In this document: piece by piece, positions 18,001 to 26,183 of the stretch
How positions within the stretch are numbered: position 1 is the first letter of the stretch
How the letters are laid out: the number at the start of each line of letters is the position of its first letter
DNA from: Candidatus Limnocylindrales bacterium
Lineage (GTDB): Bacteria; Chloroflexota; Limnocylindria; Limnocylindrales; CSP1-4
Assembly: GCA_025450915.1 (NCBI GenBank)
Contig: JANWLH010000125.1
Location: forward strand, 1-32,144
Direction: 5' to 3'
Length of the DNA: 32,144 nt
Program-made: the position numbers and the translations under genes
Notes under the pieces: model-generated
Seen by the model: only the letters and a program-made list of their open reading frames with translations
Told to the model about the DNA's origin: nothing
The model's database searches: none

Positions 18001-18134
18001 CGCTGGGTACGACCCGGGTCGCCTTCAAGGTCCAGGAGGACTCACCCTCCTGCGCCGAATGCGGCTCGATCATGGTCCGCAACGGCAGCTGCTACAAGTG
18101 CCTCAACTGCGGGTCGACGTCCGGCTGCAGCTAG
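15009..18134 (+). CDS. nrdJ: Adenosylcobalamin-dependent (class II) ribonucleoside-diphosphate reductase with TSCPD domain and Cys-rich C-terminus
   Basis: [83 protein letters not shown], C-terminal [21 protein letters not shown]. Purine-rich RBS (GGAGGAGAGG) before GTG 15009. Confidence 0.95.
   Translation: [1041 protein letters not shown]
17935..17990 (+). repeat. In-frame GGCAAY-type hexanucleotide repeat coding a Gly-Asn linker ([14 protein letters not shown])
   Basis: Visible DNA repeat ggcaatggccattcgaacggcaacggcaatggcaacggtcat inside nrdJ. Confidence 0.7.
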
Positions 18135-18161
18135 AGGACTCGGGGCGCATCTCCCTGGGGC

Positions 18162-18207
18162 AGAGGCCGCTGGTCACCCGACCGGCGGCCTCTCGTATCG
18201 GTACGAG
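18162..18207 (+). terminator. Double hairpin after nrdJ (14-bp stem, then 6-bp TCGG-loop stem)
   Basis: AGAGGCCGCTGGTC-ACCC-GACCGGCGGCCTCT (18162-18193, one T.G wobble), overlapped by CTCGTA-TCGG-TACGAG (18192-18207). Lies between nrdJ and the next gene. Confidence 0.6.
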
Positions 18208-18249
18208 CGCCGAAGGTTCGCCCGTCAAGCCTTGGCCTATCCTGTATCA

Positions 18250-19101
18250 ATGGCTCTCTACCAGCTGACCGAACCCCGCGATCTCGTCGCGCCGACGATG
18301 ATCGCCGCCTTCGACGGCTGGGTCGACGCCGGGACTGCGGCGACGACCGCCGCTGCGCAGGTGGCCGAGGGTGGCGACCTCGTCGCGACGTTCGAGGGCG
18401 ACCTGCTCTTCGACTATCGCGCCCGGCGTCCGGTCCTGGAGATCCGCGACGGCCGGATGTCCTCGCTCGCCTGGCGGGAGCTGACCATCCGCCACCGCCG
18501 GATCGGCGAGCGTGACCTGCTCGTGCTCACGGGGGTCGAACCGGACTTCCGCTGGCGCGAGTTCTGCGACGCGGTCCTCGACATCGCCGGCCGCCTGGGC
18601 GTCACCCAGTGGATCAGCCTCGGCGCGATCCCGGCCGCCGTGCCCCACACGCGCTCGGTTCCGATCATCGGCACCGAGTCGGAGCCCGGGCTGCTGCGCG
18701 GCAACATCCAGCCGGGGCCGGAGGGCCTGCTGCGGGTCCCGGCCGCGGCGATCTCCGTCCTCGAGATGATGATGGCCCGCTCGGGCACGACGGCCCTGGG
18801 CTATTTCGCCCAGGTCCCCCACTACGTCTCGGGGCCCTATCCGGTCGCCGCCCTGGCCCTCCTGCGCACCCTCGAACGCCATGTCGGGGTCAGCATCCCG
18901 GCCGGACCACTCGAGGACGAGGCGCGCCAGCTCGGGACGCACCTCGACACCCTGGCCAAGGGCGACGAGACGACCCGCGCCTACGTCGAGCGACTCGAGT
19001 CGATGGTCGACGAGGAGCGCCTGCCCGCCGGCGACGAGCTCATCTCGGAGATCGAGCGCTTCCTGCGCGAGACCGGCAGCGGCGGCACTCCTCGGCCCTG
19101 A
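18250..19101 (+). CDS. PAC2 family protein (proteasome assembly chaperone-like)
   Basis: PTMIAAFDGWVDAGTAATTA, VEPDFRWREFCDAVLDIA, SLGAIPAAVPHTRSVPIIGT, YVSGPYPVAALALLRTLERHVGVSIP. TATCCT 6 nt before the ATG. Confidence 0.88.
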   Translation: MALYQLTEPRDLVAPTMIAAFDGWVDAGTAATTAAAQVAEGGDLVATFEGDLLFDYRARRPVLEIRDGRMSSLAWRELTIRHRRIGERDLLVLTGVEPDFRWREFCDAVLDIAGRLGVTQWISLGAIPAAVPHTRSVPIIGTESEPGLLRGNIQPGPEGLLRVPAAAISVLEMMMARSGTTALGYFAQVPHYVSGPYPVAALALLRTLERHVGVSIPAGPLEDEARQLGTHLDTLAKGDETTRAYVERLESMVDEERLPAGDELISEIERFLRETGSGGTPRP

Positions 19102-19112
19102 GCCCTCAGGGC
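19095..19112. terminator. Bidirectional hairpin GCCCTGA-GCCC-TCAGGGC built from two convergent stop codons
   Basis: The TGA in the left arm is the PAC2 stop; the TCA in the right arm is the complement of the lipoprotein-gene stop. Confidence 0.45.
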
Positions 19113-19699
19113 AGGGCGGCCAGGCGGGGCAGGATCAGGTCGGCGGCCTTCTGGGCCGCGGCCGATGTCGGCGCCTCGATCCACAGCGCCGGATCCGCGA
19201 CATCTTTCGCGAGCTTCACGCTCAGGACCGCTTCTTCGTTGACCGGATCCGTCTCGGCGTCGGCGCCGATCGCCTCGAAGCCGGCGACCTTCAGGGTGTG
19301 TGCCCCACGGTGGAGATTGACGAGCTCGGCCTCCCCGGCAAAGCCGATCCTGTTGATCTCGACCTTGATGTACGTCCCCTGGACCATGCCCGTGGCGGTC
19401 GCGTAGACACACAGGGCGTGGTCACCCGGATCCGAGATCCCACCCGGGCTCTGCTGGAGCGTGCTGCCGAGGATCGTCGTCGCCTCGGCCGCCGACAGCA
19501 GCGAGCAGGTCTGTACGGTCGTCAGCCAGACCAGGTTCACGCTCCTGATGACCGGATCCGCGAGCGAATCAGAGGCGCTCGGGATCGGGCTGGCACTCGA
19601 TCCGGTCGGTGCGGGAGTCGCTGGAGCGACGCACCCCGCCAGTGTCGCAACGAGGGCCGCGAGGACGAGCCCGACGATCGAGATTCGCGCCAGGTGCAC
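19106..19699 (-). CDS. Putative lipoprotein of unknown function
   Basis: GTG start, signal peptide ISIVGLVLAALVATLAGCVAP with lipobox (LAGC). TAGAGT 7 nt upstream of the start. Confidence 0.75.
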   Translation of the reverse strand: MHLARISIVGLVLAALVATLAGCVAPATPAPTGSSASPIPSASDSLADPVIRSVNLVWLTTVQTCSLLSAAEATTILGSTLQQSPGGISDPGDHALCVYATATGMVQGTYIKVEINRIGFAGEAELVNLHRGAHTLKVAGFEAIGADAETDPVNEEAVLSVKLAKDVADPALWIEAPTSAAAQKAADLILPRLAALP

Positions 19700-19758
19700 G
19701 AGCGTGACTCTACCCGATCGCGATCCGCCTCCCGGACGACTCGGCTACGCTCAGTCCG

Positions 19759-20580
19759 ATGAGCGCAACAACCACGGCCATCGAGCGGTGCGCAGGCCAG
19801 GCAGTGCCGATCCGCACGGTCACGGCAACCCGCTACGTCACGGCGCTGCGCGAGGGCGGCTCGATGCCCGGCCTCGTCGAGGCCGACGATGATGGCCTTT
19901 ACGTCGTCAAGTTCCGGGGTGCCGGGCAGGGCCCCCGGGTGCTCGTCGCCGAGCTGATCGCCGGCGAGCTGGGACGGGCGCTGGGCCTGCTCGTACCGGA
20001 GATCGTCATTGTCGAGATCGACCCCGCGCTGGCTCCCGCCGAACCAGATTCGGAGATCCAGGAGCTGCTGGCCCGCAGTCCCGGGCCCAATCTCGGCCTG
20101 GACTTCCTGCCCGGTGCCCTTGCGTACCGGCCGACAACCGAGCTCGATCCCGACCTCGCCGCCCGGATCGTCTGGTTCGACGGGCTGATCACGAACGTCG
20201 ACCGCACGGCCCGCAACGTCAACCTGCTGATGTGGGGCAAGCGCCTGTGGCTCATCGATCACGGCGCCGCCCTCTATGTCCACTTCACCTGGCGCGACCC
20301 TGCGGCGCACGCGCGACGCCCGTTCCCACGGATCGCCGACCACGTCCTGCTGCCCCAGGCCTCGTCGATCGCGGCGGCCGACGAACAGCTCGCGCCGCTG
20401 GTCACGCCCGGGCTGCTCGAGGGGATCGTCGCGGCGGTCCCCGACGCCTGGCTGCTCGACGGGGCCGGCACGATGCAACGGCCCGAGGAGCATCGCCGGG
20501 CCTACGTCGACTACCTGCTCGGGCGGCTCCGCGCGCCGCGACCGTTCGTCGAGGAGGCCGATCGTGCCCGCCGGCCGTAG
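19759..20580 (+). CDS. HipA-like kinase domain protein
   Basis: GLYVVKFRGAGQGPRVLVAELIAGELGRALGLLVPEIVIVEID, WFDGLITNVDRTARNVNLLMWGKRLWLIDHGAALYVH (catalytic/metal-site-like NVDRTARNVNLL...LIDHG). Followed by a DUF3037-type gene. Confidence 0.82.
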   Translation: MSATTTAIERCAGQAVPIRTVTATRYVTALREGGSMPGLVEADDDGLYVVKFRGAGQGPRVLVAELIAGELGRALGLLVPEIVIVEIDPALAPAEPDSEIQELLARSPGPNLGLDFLPGALAYRPTTELDPDLAARIVWFDGLITNVDRTARNVNLLMWGKRLWLIDHGAALYVHFTWRDPAAHARRPFPRIADHVLLPQASSIAAADEQLAPLVTPGLLEGIVAAVPDAWLLDGAGTMQRPEEHRRAYVDYLLGRLRAPRPFVEEADRARRP

Positions 20581-20959
20581 CCCGTTCGAGTACGCGATCC
20601 TGCGGGTGATCCCCCGCGAGGACCGCGGCGAGGCGTTCAACGCCGGGATCGTCCTGCACTCCCGGCCGCGGCGGTTCCTGGCGGCCCGCGTCCATCTCGA
20701 CGTGGACATCCTGGAGGTCCTGGCGCCGGGCTGCGACCCGGCGGTCGTGCAGGCCCAGCTCGAGACGATTCCGCGGATCTGCGCCGGAGACCCGGTCGCC
20801 GGGCCGCTCGCCGCACTCAGCCGGCCAGAGCGCTTCCACTGGCTTGTATCGCCGAGCAGCACGATGGTCCAGCCGTCGGCCGTCCACACCGGCCTGACGG
20901 ACAACCCGGCGACGACCCTGGACCGCCTGTTCGAGACCCTCGTCCTGCGGCGCGCCTGA
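20564..20959 (+). CDS. DUF3037 family protein
   Basis: SPFEYAILRVIPREDRGEAFNAGIVLHSRPRRFLAARVHLD. GTG start with GAGGAGG RBS inside the 3' end of the HipA-like gene (17-bp overlap). Confidence 0.8.
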   Translation: MPAGRSPFEYAILRVIPREDRGEAFNAGIVLHSRPRRFLAARVHLDVDILEVLAPGCDPAVVQAQLETIPRICAGDPVAGPLAALSRPERFHWLVSPSSTMVQPSAVHTGLTDNPATTLDRLFETLVLRRA

Positions 20960-20982
20960 CGAACCTCGGGCCAACCGTGCGG

Positions 20983-21360
20983 TCAGGCCGGATAGCCCTC
21001 GATCGAGAGCTCGATCAGCGGGCTGGACTCGAGCATCATCCCGAGGTCGCGCCGGTTCCAGACACGAGCCACCTGCTCGAGGATCGCCTTGCGCTCGGCA
21101 TGATCGGTGACCACCCGGGCGGTCGCCGCGAGGTCCGCCTGGACCGGCCGCTTCAGGTGGATCGTCAGGGCCGGATTCGCCTCGAGATTCGCCAGCCAGC
21201 CGCGCTTCCGGGCCGGGTTCGGCACACCGCTGAGGTACAGGTGCTTGTCGAAGTTGTGCAAGACGATCTCGAGCCGTCGCTGGCGGCCGGTCTTCGCGCC
21301 GATCGTGGTGATCTCGACCGTCTGGCCATGGTCGAGCGAAGACCGGACCGCATCGTCCAT
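20983..21360 (-). CDS. Deazaflavin (F420)-dependent nitroreductase family protein, Ddn-like
   Basis: VEITTIGAKTGRQRRLEIVLHNFDKHLYLSGVPNPARKRGWLANLEANPALTIHLK. Confidence 0.82.
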   Translation of the reverse strand: MDDAVRSSLDHGQTVEITTIGAKTGRQRRLEIVLHNFDKHLYLSGVPNPARKRGWLANLEANPALTIHLKRPVQADLAATARVVTDHAERKAILEQVARVWNRRDLGMMLESSPLIELSIEGYPA

Positions 21361-21370
21361 GTCGTCTGGC

Positions 21371-22027
21371 TCAGGCCGCGGCGGGCTTGTCGATGAGGGC
21401 GCGGTAGACCGCCCACCCGCCGACCGATCCGACGAGCGGACCCACGATGTACACCCAGATCGAGCTCAGGTCGCCGCCGATCAGGGCGGACGCGAGGGAC
21501 CGCGCCGGATTGACCGAGGAGCCGGTGATCGGCACGAGCGCCAGGTGGATGACCACGAGGGTCAGCGGAATCGCGAAGGCGGCCTTGCCCGGATCGAGCT
21601 CGGTGACAGTGAGGATCACGGCGATGAAGATCGCCGTGAAGACCGCCTCGATGACGACCGCCTGGAGGTCGCTGACCGACGGGTGGCCAGTGATCGTGCC
21701 CCTGACGGCGTCCTGGCTGGACATCACGAGGACGAATGCCGCGGCGGCAATGCCCCCGATCAGCTGGGCGACCACGTAGCCGACGCCGGTCATCGGATCG
21801 AGGCGCTTGTCGAGGACGGTCGCCAGCGTCACCGCGGGATTGAAATGGCCGCCCGAGACCGCGCCCCCGATCTGGATGGCGGCGAACAAGCCGAGGCCGA
21901 ATCCGAAGGCGATGACGACGAGGTCCGGGCCGTTCGAGAACGCCTTTGTCGAGAGGATCGACATGAGGCCGATGAGGAAGAAGACGAAGGTCCCGACGAG
22001 CTCCGCGAGCAGCTTCCGGGTGTCCAT
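21371..22027 (-). CDS. MIP family channel protein (aquaporin/glycerol facilitator)
   Basis: Two NPA boxes (GGHFNPAVTLA and GSSVNPARSLA) in a polytopic membrane protein. Start chosen at ATG 22027. Confidence 0.93.
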   Translation of the reverse strand: MDTRKLLAELVGTFVFFLIGLMSILSTKAFSNGPDLVVIAFGFGLGLFAAIQIGGAVSGGHFNPAVTLATVLDKRLDPMTGVGYVVAQLIGGIAAAAFVLVMSSQDAVRGTITGHPSVSDLQAVVIEAVFTAIFIAVILTVTELDPGKAAFAIPLTLVVIHLALVPITGSSVNPARSLASALIGGDLSSIWVYIVGPLVGSVGGWAVYRALIDKPAAA

Positions 22028-22243
22028 CCGCGTGTCCAACGAGCGCCTCCATTCGCCAGCCCGAATCGGTCGTCCAGGGCCCGGCGCCGACCTCGGATGA
22101 GCCCAGTCTAACCGCAGATTTGGGCCGTCACGCGAACGGGCGCGAGGTCCCTGCAATGTGCACCGCGACGACCGTAGTGACAGCGATTGGCTCGTCTGCG
22201 AAACTCTGGCTCCACCAGGTCACCGAGCCCACGGTGAGACACG

Positions 22244-22456
22244 ATGCCGAGCCCAGACGTGTCCGAGCTCGAGCGCCTGTACCAGGCGTGGCTGCGAGCC
22301 GAGAAGGAATATCGATGTACACGCCTCGGTTCGCCCGAGGCACAGCCTGCTTTCGATGAAGTCGAGCGGGTCTGGGCGGCGTACGAGCGGGAGCTTGGCC
22401 GCGTCACGCGAGATCGAGGCAGCCTGCATGCCCGCCGGAGCGAAGGCCCCGTCTGA
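22244..22456 (+). CDS. Small hypothetical helical protein (70 aa)
   Basis: ATG ORF with plausible amphipathic sequence SELERLYQAWLRAEKEYRCTRLGSPEAQPAFDEVERVWAAYERELGRV. Confidence 0.45.
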   Translation: MPSPDVSELERLYQAWLRAEKEYRCTRLGSPEAQPAFDEVERVWAAYERELGRVTRDRGSLHARRSEGPV

Positions 22457-22516
22457 TCGTCGGAGCTCAGCGGACCGAGCGACCGCGCGGCGGGGCGTTG
22501 TTGAAGGAGTTGACCC

Positions 22517-23713
22517 GTGGATGCTGCACCGATCATCCAGGTCCTCGGCCGCCGGGTTCGGCTGGCCGTGATCGGCGGCGGGCCGGGCAGCTTCATCGGT
22601 GCGATGCATCGGACTGCCGCGCGGCTGGACGGCCGCTACGATCTCGTCGCAGGAGTCGTGTCATCGGATCCCGAGCGGTCGCGGCGGGCGGCCGCCGGCA
22701 TGGGGATCGATCCCTCGCGGGCCTATGCCGACGCGATCGCGATGCTCGACGCCGAGAGCGCTCGCCCGGACGGTGCCGACGTCGTCACGATCGCGACGCC
22801 CAACGACAGCCATCACCGCTACGCGCTGGCAGCCCTCGATCGGGGCTTCGACGTCATTTGCGACAAGCCGATGACCAACACCCTCGCCGAGGCCCTCGAG
22901 GTCGTCGACAAGGTCCGGGCGACCAACCGGGTCTTCTGCCTGACTCACAACTACACCGGCTACCCGATGGTCCGCCAGGCAAGGGCCATGGTCGCGGGCG
23001 GCCAGCTCGGTGAGGTCCGGCTCGTCCAGGTCGAATACGTCCAGGGCGGCAAGGCCGACGAAACCGACCCGGATCCAGCCGGCGGCCTGCCCTGGCGCTA
23101 TGACCCGGTCCGCGGCGGGCCGTCGCTCGTGATGGGCGACATCGGGACGCATGCCCACAACCTGGCTCGGTTCGTGAGCGGCCTCGAGGTCACCGAAGTG
23201 GCCGCCGAAATCGGGCACGTCATTCCGCAGCGCCTCGTCGACGATTACGGCGCGGCGATGCTCCGCTTCGACAACGGTGCCCGGGGCACGTTCTGGGTCA
23301 CCCAGACCGCCGCCGGCGTCGAGAACTGCCTGCGGATCCGGGTGTCGGGCACGAAGGGCAGCCTCGAGTGGGAGCAGGAGCAGCCGACGCGCTTGGCGTT
23401 CAAGCCAATCGACGGACCGGCCCGGGCCTACACCCCGAACGGGCCTGGCTCGCTGCCGGCGGCGCGCCGCGCCTGCCGGATCGTCGCTGGGCACCCGGAA
23501 GGGTTCCACGAGGGGTTCGCCAACCTCTACTCGGATGCGGCCGAGGCGATCGCAGCCCGGCGCTCGGGCGGCCGTGCCGACCCGCTCGCCCTCGACTTCC
23601 CGAACGAGCGTGATGGCGCGATCGGCGTGAGGTTCGTCGAGGCCGCCGTCGCCTCGAGCCGGGCCGGCGGCGCCTGGACGGACGCCAGGCTCGACCTTGG
23701 GCGGCGCGGGTGA
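22517..23713 (+). CDS. Gfo/Idh/MocA family oxidoreductase
   Basis: RLAVIGGGPGSFIGAMHRTAARLDGRYDLVAGVVSSDPERS, DVICDKPMTNTLAEALEV, GDIGTHAHNLARFVSG. AAGGAG RBS. Confidence 0.92.
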   Translation: MDAAPIIQVLGRRVRLAVIGGGPGSFIGAMHRTAARLDGRYDLVAGVVSSDPERSRRAAAGMGIDPSRAYADAIAMLDAESARPDGADVVTIATPNDSHHRYALAALDRGFDVICDKPMTNTLAEALEVVDKVRATNRVFCLTHNYTGYPMVRQARAMVAGGQLGEVRLVQVEYVQGGKADETDPDPAGGLPWRYDPVRGGPSLVMGDIGTHAHNLARFVSGLEVTEVAAEIGHVIPQRLVDDYGAAMLRFDNGARGTFWVTQTAAGVENCLRIRVSGTKGSLEWEQEQPTRLAFKPIDGPARAYTPNGPGSLPAARRACRIVAGHPEGFHEGFANLYSDAAEAIAARRSGGRADPLALDFPNERDGAIGVRFVEAAVASSRAGGAWTDARLDLGRRG

Positions 23714-24156
23714 TGCCAATGCCCCAGGAGATCGGATCGGTCGAGGCCCGGGAGCTGATCGCGAAGGTGGCCGCCCGGCTTGATTCTGACCGAGCCGGCG
23801 CGTCGGTGGCCATCGTCGACCCGCACGGCGAGCTCGTCGCGTTCCTGCGAACTGACGGCTGTGGCCTGGCCTCGATCAACAATGCGATCCACAAGGCCTT
23901 CACGGCGGCGCGCGAACGGGGCGAATCGGGTGCGCTCGGCGAACGTTCGCGGACGGAGGGCTTCCCGCTCTCCAATTTCGGCGATCCGCGCTACACGGGC
24001 TGGGGTGGCGGGGTCCCGATCATCGTCGGCGGCGAGGTGATCGGCGCGATCGGGATCAGCGGCTTGCCCGAAGCCGCCGATGTCGAGCTGGCCCGCTGGG
24101 CGGCCGCGAGCATCGCCGCCGGTACGACCCCAGCTCACGAGGAGGAACAGGCGTGA
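23710..24156 (+). CDS. GlcG/HbpS family heme-binding-like protein (DUF336)
   Basis: ASVAIVDPHGELVAFLRTDGCGLASINNAIHKAFTAA, GGVPIIVGGEVIGAIGISGLPEAADVELARWA. Overlaps the preceding gene. Confidence 0.85.
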   Translation: MMPMPQEIGSVEARELIAKVAARLDSDRAGASVAIVDPHGELVAFLRTDGCGLASINNAIHKAFTAARERGESGALGERSRTEGFPLSNFGDPRYTGWGGGVPIIVGGEVIGAIGISGLPEAADVELARWAAASIAAGTTPAHEEEQA

Positions 24157-25070
24157 AAGCCGAGACTGCCCCACCGACCGTCACGGTTCCCGACCATATC
24201 GAGCACCGGATCCGGATGAGCGAAGGCCGAACGGTCGCTGCTGCTGAGTGGGGCGACCCGAACGGCGTCCCGCTCTTCGCGCTGCATGGCACGCCCGGTG
24301 GCCGGATCAGCTTCTGGCAGGATCCGACGATCTACGCCCGCCACGGGCTGCGCCGAATCACCGTCGACCGGCCCGGCTACGGTGATTCGACTCGACAGCC
24401 CGGCCGGATCGTGGCCGACGTCGTGCCCGACATCGTGGCGATCGCCGATCAGCTGGGCATCAGCTCGTTTGCCGTGACGGGCGGCTCAGGTGGCGGCCCG
24501 CATGCCCTGGCCTGTGCCGCATTGCTGCCGGATCGGGTCCTGCGCTGCCTTGCCGACGTATCGATTGCGCCGTTCGGCGCCGAAGGGCTCGACTGGCTCG
24601 CCGGTCAGACCAAGGGCAACGTGGACGAGTTCGAGGCCGCCCGGCGGGGCGAGGCGGACATTCGCCGGCTGACCGAGGCCGAGTGGGCCGGGATCCGGGT
24701 GCGGCTCGACGAAGGCGACGCGAATCTCCTCGGCAACAACTACGAAATTGCCGACGCGGATCGGGCCCAGATGCTCAAGCACGCAGCCCGGATGGCGATC
24801 AACCTTCGGGCCGGCCTGGCTGGCGGCGTCGACGGCTGGGTCGACGACGACATCGCGTTCACAAAGCCGTGGGGTTTCGATGTGGCCGATATCCGGGGCA
24901 CCGTCATGCTCAGCTACGGTCGGGTCGACACCCTCGTGCCGCCCGCTCATGGCGATTGGCTGGCCGCCCACATCCCGGGCGCCAGGACGCGGGTCCTCGA
25001 ACAGGCGGGCCACATGGGCGACGACGAGACCGTCGAGCTCGACATGGCCTGGCTGGCCGGCAAGGGCTGA
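24153..25070 (+). CDS. Alpha/beta hydrolase
   Basis: PLFALHGTPGGRISF, VDRPGYGDSTRQPGR, FAVTGGSGGGPHALACAALLPDRV (GGSGGG nucleophile-elbow region). Overlaps the preceding gene. Confidence 0.88.
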   Translation: MKAETAPPTVTVPDHIEHRIRMSEGRTVAAAEWGDPNGVPLFALHGTPGGRISFWQDPTIYARHGLRRITVDRPGYGDSTRQPGRIVADVVPDIVAIADQLGISSFAVTGGSGGGPHALACAALLPDRVLRCLADVSIAPFGAEGLDWLAGQTKGNVDEFEAARRGEADIRRLTEAEWAGIRVRLDEGDANLLGNNYEIADADRAQMLKHAARMAINLRAGLAGGVDGWVDDDIAFTKPWGFDVADIRGTVMLSYGRVDTLVPPAHGDWLAAHIPGARTRVLEQAGHMGDDETVELDMAWLAGKG

Positions 25071-25142
25071 CCCGATTTGCCGGAGGGTCGACGCTCTCTC
25101 GGTTCGATGACGAACCTGCATCCGTGGTGGTTCAGCTAGTCG

Positions 25143-25583
25143 ATGTCACCGATCATGCGCTTCGATCACGTCGGGGTCACGGTCGCCGACCTCGACGCAG
25201 TGACGGCGTTCTTCGTCGGGCTGGGGTTCGAGATCGAGGGCCGGATGGACATGGCGGGCGAATTCGTCGATACCGTCATCGGCATCCCCAACTCGCAAAG
25301 CAGGATCGTGATGCTCCGGCCACCTGGCGGGGGAACGGGCCTCGAGCTATCGAGCTTCCTGCGTCCTGAACATGAACCGGGCTCACCGAAGGCCATGTCC
25401 ACGGAGCTGGGGCTGCGTAACGTCATGTTCGAAGTGGACGACATCGACACGATCCTCGAGCGGCTGGCCATGGACGGCTACGGGCTGGTCGGCGGCATCG
25501 GCCAGTACGAGCACCTCTGGCGCATGGCGTATCTGCGCGGACCCGAGGGGATCATCGTGGCCCTGGCCCAGCGACTCGACTAA
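25143..25583 (+). CDS. VOC (glyoxalase/bleomycin resistance) family protein
   Basis: MRFDHVGVTVADLDAVTAFFVGLGFEIEGR ... GPEGIIVALAQRLD. Confidence 0.88.
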   Translation: MSPIMRFDHVGVTVADLDAVTAFFVGLGFEIEGRMDMAGEFVDTVIGIPNSQSRIVMLRPPGGGTGLELSSFLRPEHEPGSPKAMSTELGLRNVMFEVDDIDTILERLAMDGYGLVGGIGQYEHLWRMAYLRGPEGIIVALAQRLD

Positions 25584-25639
25584 CCCTTTGGGCGTGGACC
25601 GCGGTTGACGCTCTGCCATGGCCGGCGGATAGTCCGGTC

Positions 25640-26183
25640 ATGGGGCGTGGACTCAAGGTCGGGTTGGGGCTCACGATCGTCGGTGTTGGGGCAACCGCCG
25701 TCGGCTTCCTCGTCCTCTTCGGGTATGCCCTCAGCGAGGTCATGGCGAACCCGGGGATCTCGCTCATCGACGGCTACTGGATCGGGCGGCTGCCGTGGAC
25801 CGCGATCGGCGTCGACTTCGTCGTGATCGGATCAACGGTCGCCGTCCTGTCCGGGACCGCCTCGTCATGGCTCGCCGGCGGCGCCGCCCGGCGGCTGGTC
25901 AGCCTCGTACCCCTGGTCGTAGCTGCGGCCTGGTGGCTGTACGCCTCGATCCAATCGTCGATCGAAGGGGCTCCATGCATGATCGAGCAGCTGTCAATGC
26001 CGAATGCCGGCGGCACCGTCTCGTGCGGCCCGCCGCCATTCGATCCCTTCGCGGTTGCCCTACTCGGCTCCGGCCGAAGCCATCCTGCTGCTCGTGCTGC
26101 CAGCGTCGATCAGTGCCGTGATCGCGCTGTCCTCGAAGCGTGCCCGGGTTGTTCCGGCTAGTCCACGTACTGCAGCGGAGTGA
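25640..26183 (+). CDS. Small multi-pass membrane protein, probably frameshifted near 26060
   Basis: Frame 0 (25640-26161) ends in non-membrane sequence [31 protein letters not shown]. The +1 frame from 26061 gives [40 protein letters not shown], a TM helix with a basic tail, ending with TGA at 26181-26183. Confidence 0.6.

Noticed and set aside
19759-20959. Classic HipBA toxin-antitoxin operon
   Set aside because: No HTH HipB-like gene is present. The partner is DUF3037, so only a HipA-like/DUF3037 pair is claimed.
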